Shown: piece by piece, positions 8,298-9,452 of the stretch
Position numbering within the stretch: position 1 is the first letter of the stretch
Layout of the letters: every line of letters starts with the position of its first letter
NCBI GenBank assembly: GCA_947176435.1
Contig: CAMWQH010000020.1
Location: 1-9,452 of the forward strand
Reading direction: 5' to 3'
DNA: 9,452 nt
Source of the DNA: an uncultured Mycoplasmataceae bacterium
Lineage (GTDB): Bacteria; Bacillota_I; Bacilli_A; Mycoplasmatales; Mycoplasmoidaceae
Translations under genes and position numbers: made by a program
The notes under the pieces: generated by a model
What the model saw: the letters and a program-made list of their open reading frames with translations, nothing else
Databases searched by the model: none
Told to the model about the DNA's origin: nothing

Positions 8298-9074
8298 TTA
8301 TCTTCTTCCAAATCTTATAAAGAATGTAGCTATTGTTCAGAATAGACCCATCAAATCTATCAACAATTTGTAACCGAAATATAAAACTAAATTATTGATT
8401 GCACGATCTTCACCTGCATTTAGAAATTGTGCGGTATTTGAAATCATTCAAACATCAAAAGAAATATAACCCATAAATAGGAATGCAGACAATCCAAAAA
8501 TTAATCAATAATATCATTGAAATCCTCACATAGTTGTTCCTGAAACAAGCATTACAGTCATCGGTATAAACATTAAAAGCATTACAAACAACATACAGGC
8601 TCAAGCAATTCTTAAAAGTTTTGCCAAACCAAAAGCAGCTTTCATATTCAAGAAATAACCAATTAAAGCACACATTCCAAATACAACACCACAAACACCA
8701 AAGATTAAAATCATTGAATAAGAATCGTTTGTAAATAAACTAAATAACATTCCACATCCAATTCCTTCTCCAAGACAATATAGCAATATTCAAAGAACTA
8801 TTTTTCAAGTGCTTTGAGTGAACAAATTTCTCATTACAATCATTGATCCGAAAATTGAAATAAATACAATTAAGATACTAATCATGTATAAAGAACTCAC
8901 TGTTTGAAAATAATGTCATTCATATACACATTTATTAAATAAAATACCAAAAGCATATCCAATTAATGCAATTAATAAAAAAGAAACACCAGTTACTAAA
9001 AAAGATCTAATAAGAATAGAACCATGCTTGGTACTTAAAACTTTATAGTTATAACCAACATTAACATTTTCCAT
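8298..9074 (-). CDS. Bax inhibitor-1 (BI-1/YccA)-like seven-helix membrane protein
   Basis: The gene encodes a 258-aa integral membrane protein when about nine TGA codons are read as Trp; under the standard code it is shredded. About seven hydrophobic segments are seen (roughly 25-47, 57-80, 89-113, 119-142, 152-177, 187-206 and 228-253). The C-terminal portion, GYISFDVWMI (202-211), then a charged AGEDRAINN (220-228) and LYFGYKLL near 231-238, follows the YDTxxI...LYLD pattern of the BI-1 family of pH-sensitive calcium-leak channels. Asp207 is kept, but the second Asp of LYLD appears to be Gly. Family assignment is by pattern and moderate in confidence; function in mycoplasmas is unknown to me. 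The ATG at 9074 has a strong AAGGAG 5 nt upstream. recU follows 3 nt after its stop, forming a two-gene operon. Confidence 0.78.
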
Positions 9075-9079
9075 AAGTA

Positions 9080-9085
9080 CTCCTT
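9080..9085 (-). promoter_or_regulatory. Ribosome binding site of the BI-1-like gene
   Basis: The minus strand reads AAGGAG, 5 nt before the ATG at 9074. It fixes the start codon of the membrane-protein gene. Confidence 0.7.
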
Positions 9086-9092
9086 ATTAATA

Positions 9093-9113
9093 ATGATATT
9101 ATATAACTATCAT
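9093..9113. promoter_or_regulatory. Divergent -10 region with a nearly concentric palindrome
   Basis: The 49-bp gap between the BI-1-like gene and tlyA holds TATAAT on the minus strand (9098-9103) and TATAAC on the plus strand (9102-9107), which overlap. Around them lies the inverted repeat ATGATA (9093-9098) and TATCAT (9108-9113), with the 8-bp palindrome TTATATAA (9099-9106) at its centre. It could be an operator controlling both directions, or a chance pattern in AT-rich promoter DNA. Confidence 0.4.
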
Positions 9114-9123
9114 ATACATATCT

Positions 9124-9355
9124 ATGAAAACAGTCCGTCTTGATAATTATTTAGTTTATTCAAAATTAGTTGACTCTCGTAATAAAGCACAAGAGCTAAT
9201 AAAATCTAATTTTGTAACAGTAGACAAAAAAATAATTAATAAACCAAATTATCAAGTTTCTGATCAATCAAAAATTCAAATAATTAAGAAAGAAATATAC
9301 GTAAGTAGAGCAGCTAATAAATTTAAGCATGCTCTTGATAGTTTTAATATTAAGT
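9124..9355 (+). CDS. tlyA: TlyA family rRNA methyltransferase/haemolysin, 5' part only
   Basis: TlyA proteins join an S4 RNA-binding domain to an FtsJ-like 2'-O-methyltransferase that modifies rRNA; the family is also annotated as haemolysin. Only the first 77 codons are genomic. The S4 domain is clear: VRLDNYLVYSKLVDSR (4-19), KAQELIKSNFVTVD (21-34), then NKPNYQVSD. Next comes YVSRAANKFKHALDSF (59-74), which is the conserved YVSRGGxKLxxAL linker that opens the methyltransferase part. Everything after 9355 is sequencing adapter, so the catalytic domain is missing because the contig ends, not through mutation. The frame stays open through the adapter and poly-G, so an automatic caller would add a false tail. 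There is no Shine-Dalgarno, and the start lies about 10 nt from the predicted transcript start. Confidence 0.88.
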
Positions 9356-9431
9356 CTGGCTCTTATACACAGCTCCGAGCCCACGAGACAGGCAGGGATC
9401 TCGTATGCCGTCTTCTGCTTGAAAAAAAAAA
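9356..9431 (+). other. Nextera transposase adapter, i7 index and P7 tail (library artefact)
   Basis: Bases 9356-9374 match the 19-bp Tn5 mosaic end except for two T-to-G changes (9359, 9372). 9375-9389 is the Nextera read-2 arm CCGAGCCCACGAGAC. 9390-9397 reads AGGCAGGG, close to the common i7 index AGGCAGAA with AA turned to GG. 9398-9421 is the P7 sequence ATCTCGTATGCCGTCTTC and its last six bases, followed by ten A. The order is exactly that of a read running off a short insert. It is not biological. Confidence 0.97.
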
Positions 9432-9452
9432 GGGGGGGGGGGGGGGGGGGGG
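9432..9452 (+). other. Poly-G run, two-colour sequencing artefact
   Basis: 21 consecutive G follow the adapter's poly-A. Two-colour Illumina instruments call G when no signal remains, so this marks the end of the read and not the genome. A run of this kind is also foreign to the AT-rich composition of the window. Confidence 0.97.

Noticed and set aside
8455..8694. Cys/Trp-rich leftward peptide of 79 residues
   Set aside because: It lies in another frame of the BI-1-like gene; the odd composition comes from shifted reading of hydrophobic codons.
8298..9074. Degraded pseudogene with many internal stops
   Set aside because: All internal stops are TGA. Read as Trp they give one continuous 258-aa membrane protein with good start and end signals. 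The same holds for nagB, nagA, the permease, cmk, der and gpsA.
1..9355. CRISPR array, tRNA or rRNA gene, phage or defence system
   Set aside because: No spaced direct repeats, cloverleaf or rRNA-like GC-rich stretch was seen. Gaps between genes are all under 70 nt and are filled by promoters or terminators.
9356..9374. Tn5/IS50-like terminal repeat at the right end
   Set aside because: The mosaic end is followed by the Nextera primer arm, index and P7, which exist only in sequencing libraries. It is not an insertion sequence.
9432..9452. G-quadruplex or G-rich telomere-like tract
   Set aside because: It directly follows adapter sequence and is the known dark-cycle G artefact of two-colour sequencers.

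Overview
The window is about 9.36 kb of AT-rich, gene-dense DNA from a mollicute that reads UGA as tryptophan (the Mycoplasma/Mycoplasmopsis/Metamycoplasma type). Nearly every gene is broken by TGA under the standard code but becomes one intact, family-length protein when TGA is read as Trp. UGG is rare: I noticed three (in nagA, the permease and recU). I cannot name the species. The last 97 bases (9356-9452) are not genomic: they are a read-through Illumina Nextera adapter, an i7 index, a P7 tail and a two-colour-chemistry poly-G run, so the true contig end is about 9355.

Left block (1-3755). The 3' end of a rightward gene, perhaps the clamp-loader subunit HolB, meets the end of a leftward operon so tightly that the two stop codons overlap. 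That operon, transcribed from about 3760 down to 330, is an APC-family amino-acid permease, then nagA (GlcNAc-6-phosphate deacetylase), then nagB (glucosamine-6-phosphate deaminase). Neighbours overlap by 14 and 7 nt. NagA and NagB turn GlcNAc-6-P into fructose-6-P, acetate and ammonia. No sugar transporter is present in the window.

Middle block (3801-7410). A rightward run of four overlapping genes starts from a 45-bp divergent promoter region: an unrecognised 214-aa protein with a C-terminal membrane anchor, cmk (CMP kinase), der (double GTPase for 50S ribosome assembly) and gpsA (glycerol-3-phosphate dehydrogenase). Overlaps are 8, 8 and 1 nt. A separate promoter inside the end of gpsA drives a gene for an HU-type nucleoid protein (7465-7752), which ends at a strong hairpin that can terminate transcription from both sides.

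Right block (7812-9355). A leftward pair, a Bax-inhibitor-1-like seven-helix membrane protein and then recU (Holliday junction resolvase), lies 3 nt apart. Divergent from it is the start of tlyA (S4-domain rRNA methyltransferase/haemolysin family), cut off by the adapter.

I found no tRNA, rRNA, CRISPR array, insertion sequence or defence system. Most of the window is ordinary mycoplasma housekeeping sequence. The best leads are the unknown tail-anchored protein in the cmk-der operon, the permease-nagA-nagB arrangement, the very compact divergent promoters that imply nearly leaderless transcripts, and the adapter contamination, which creates a false C-terminus on tlyA.
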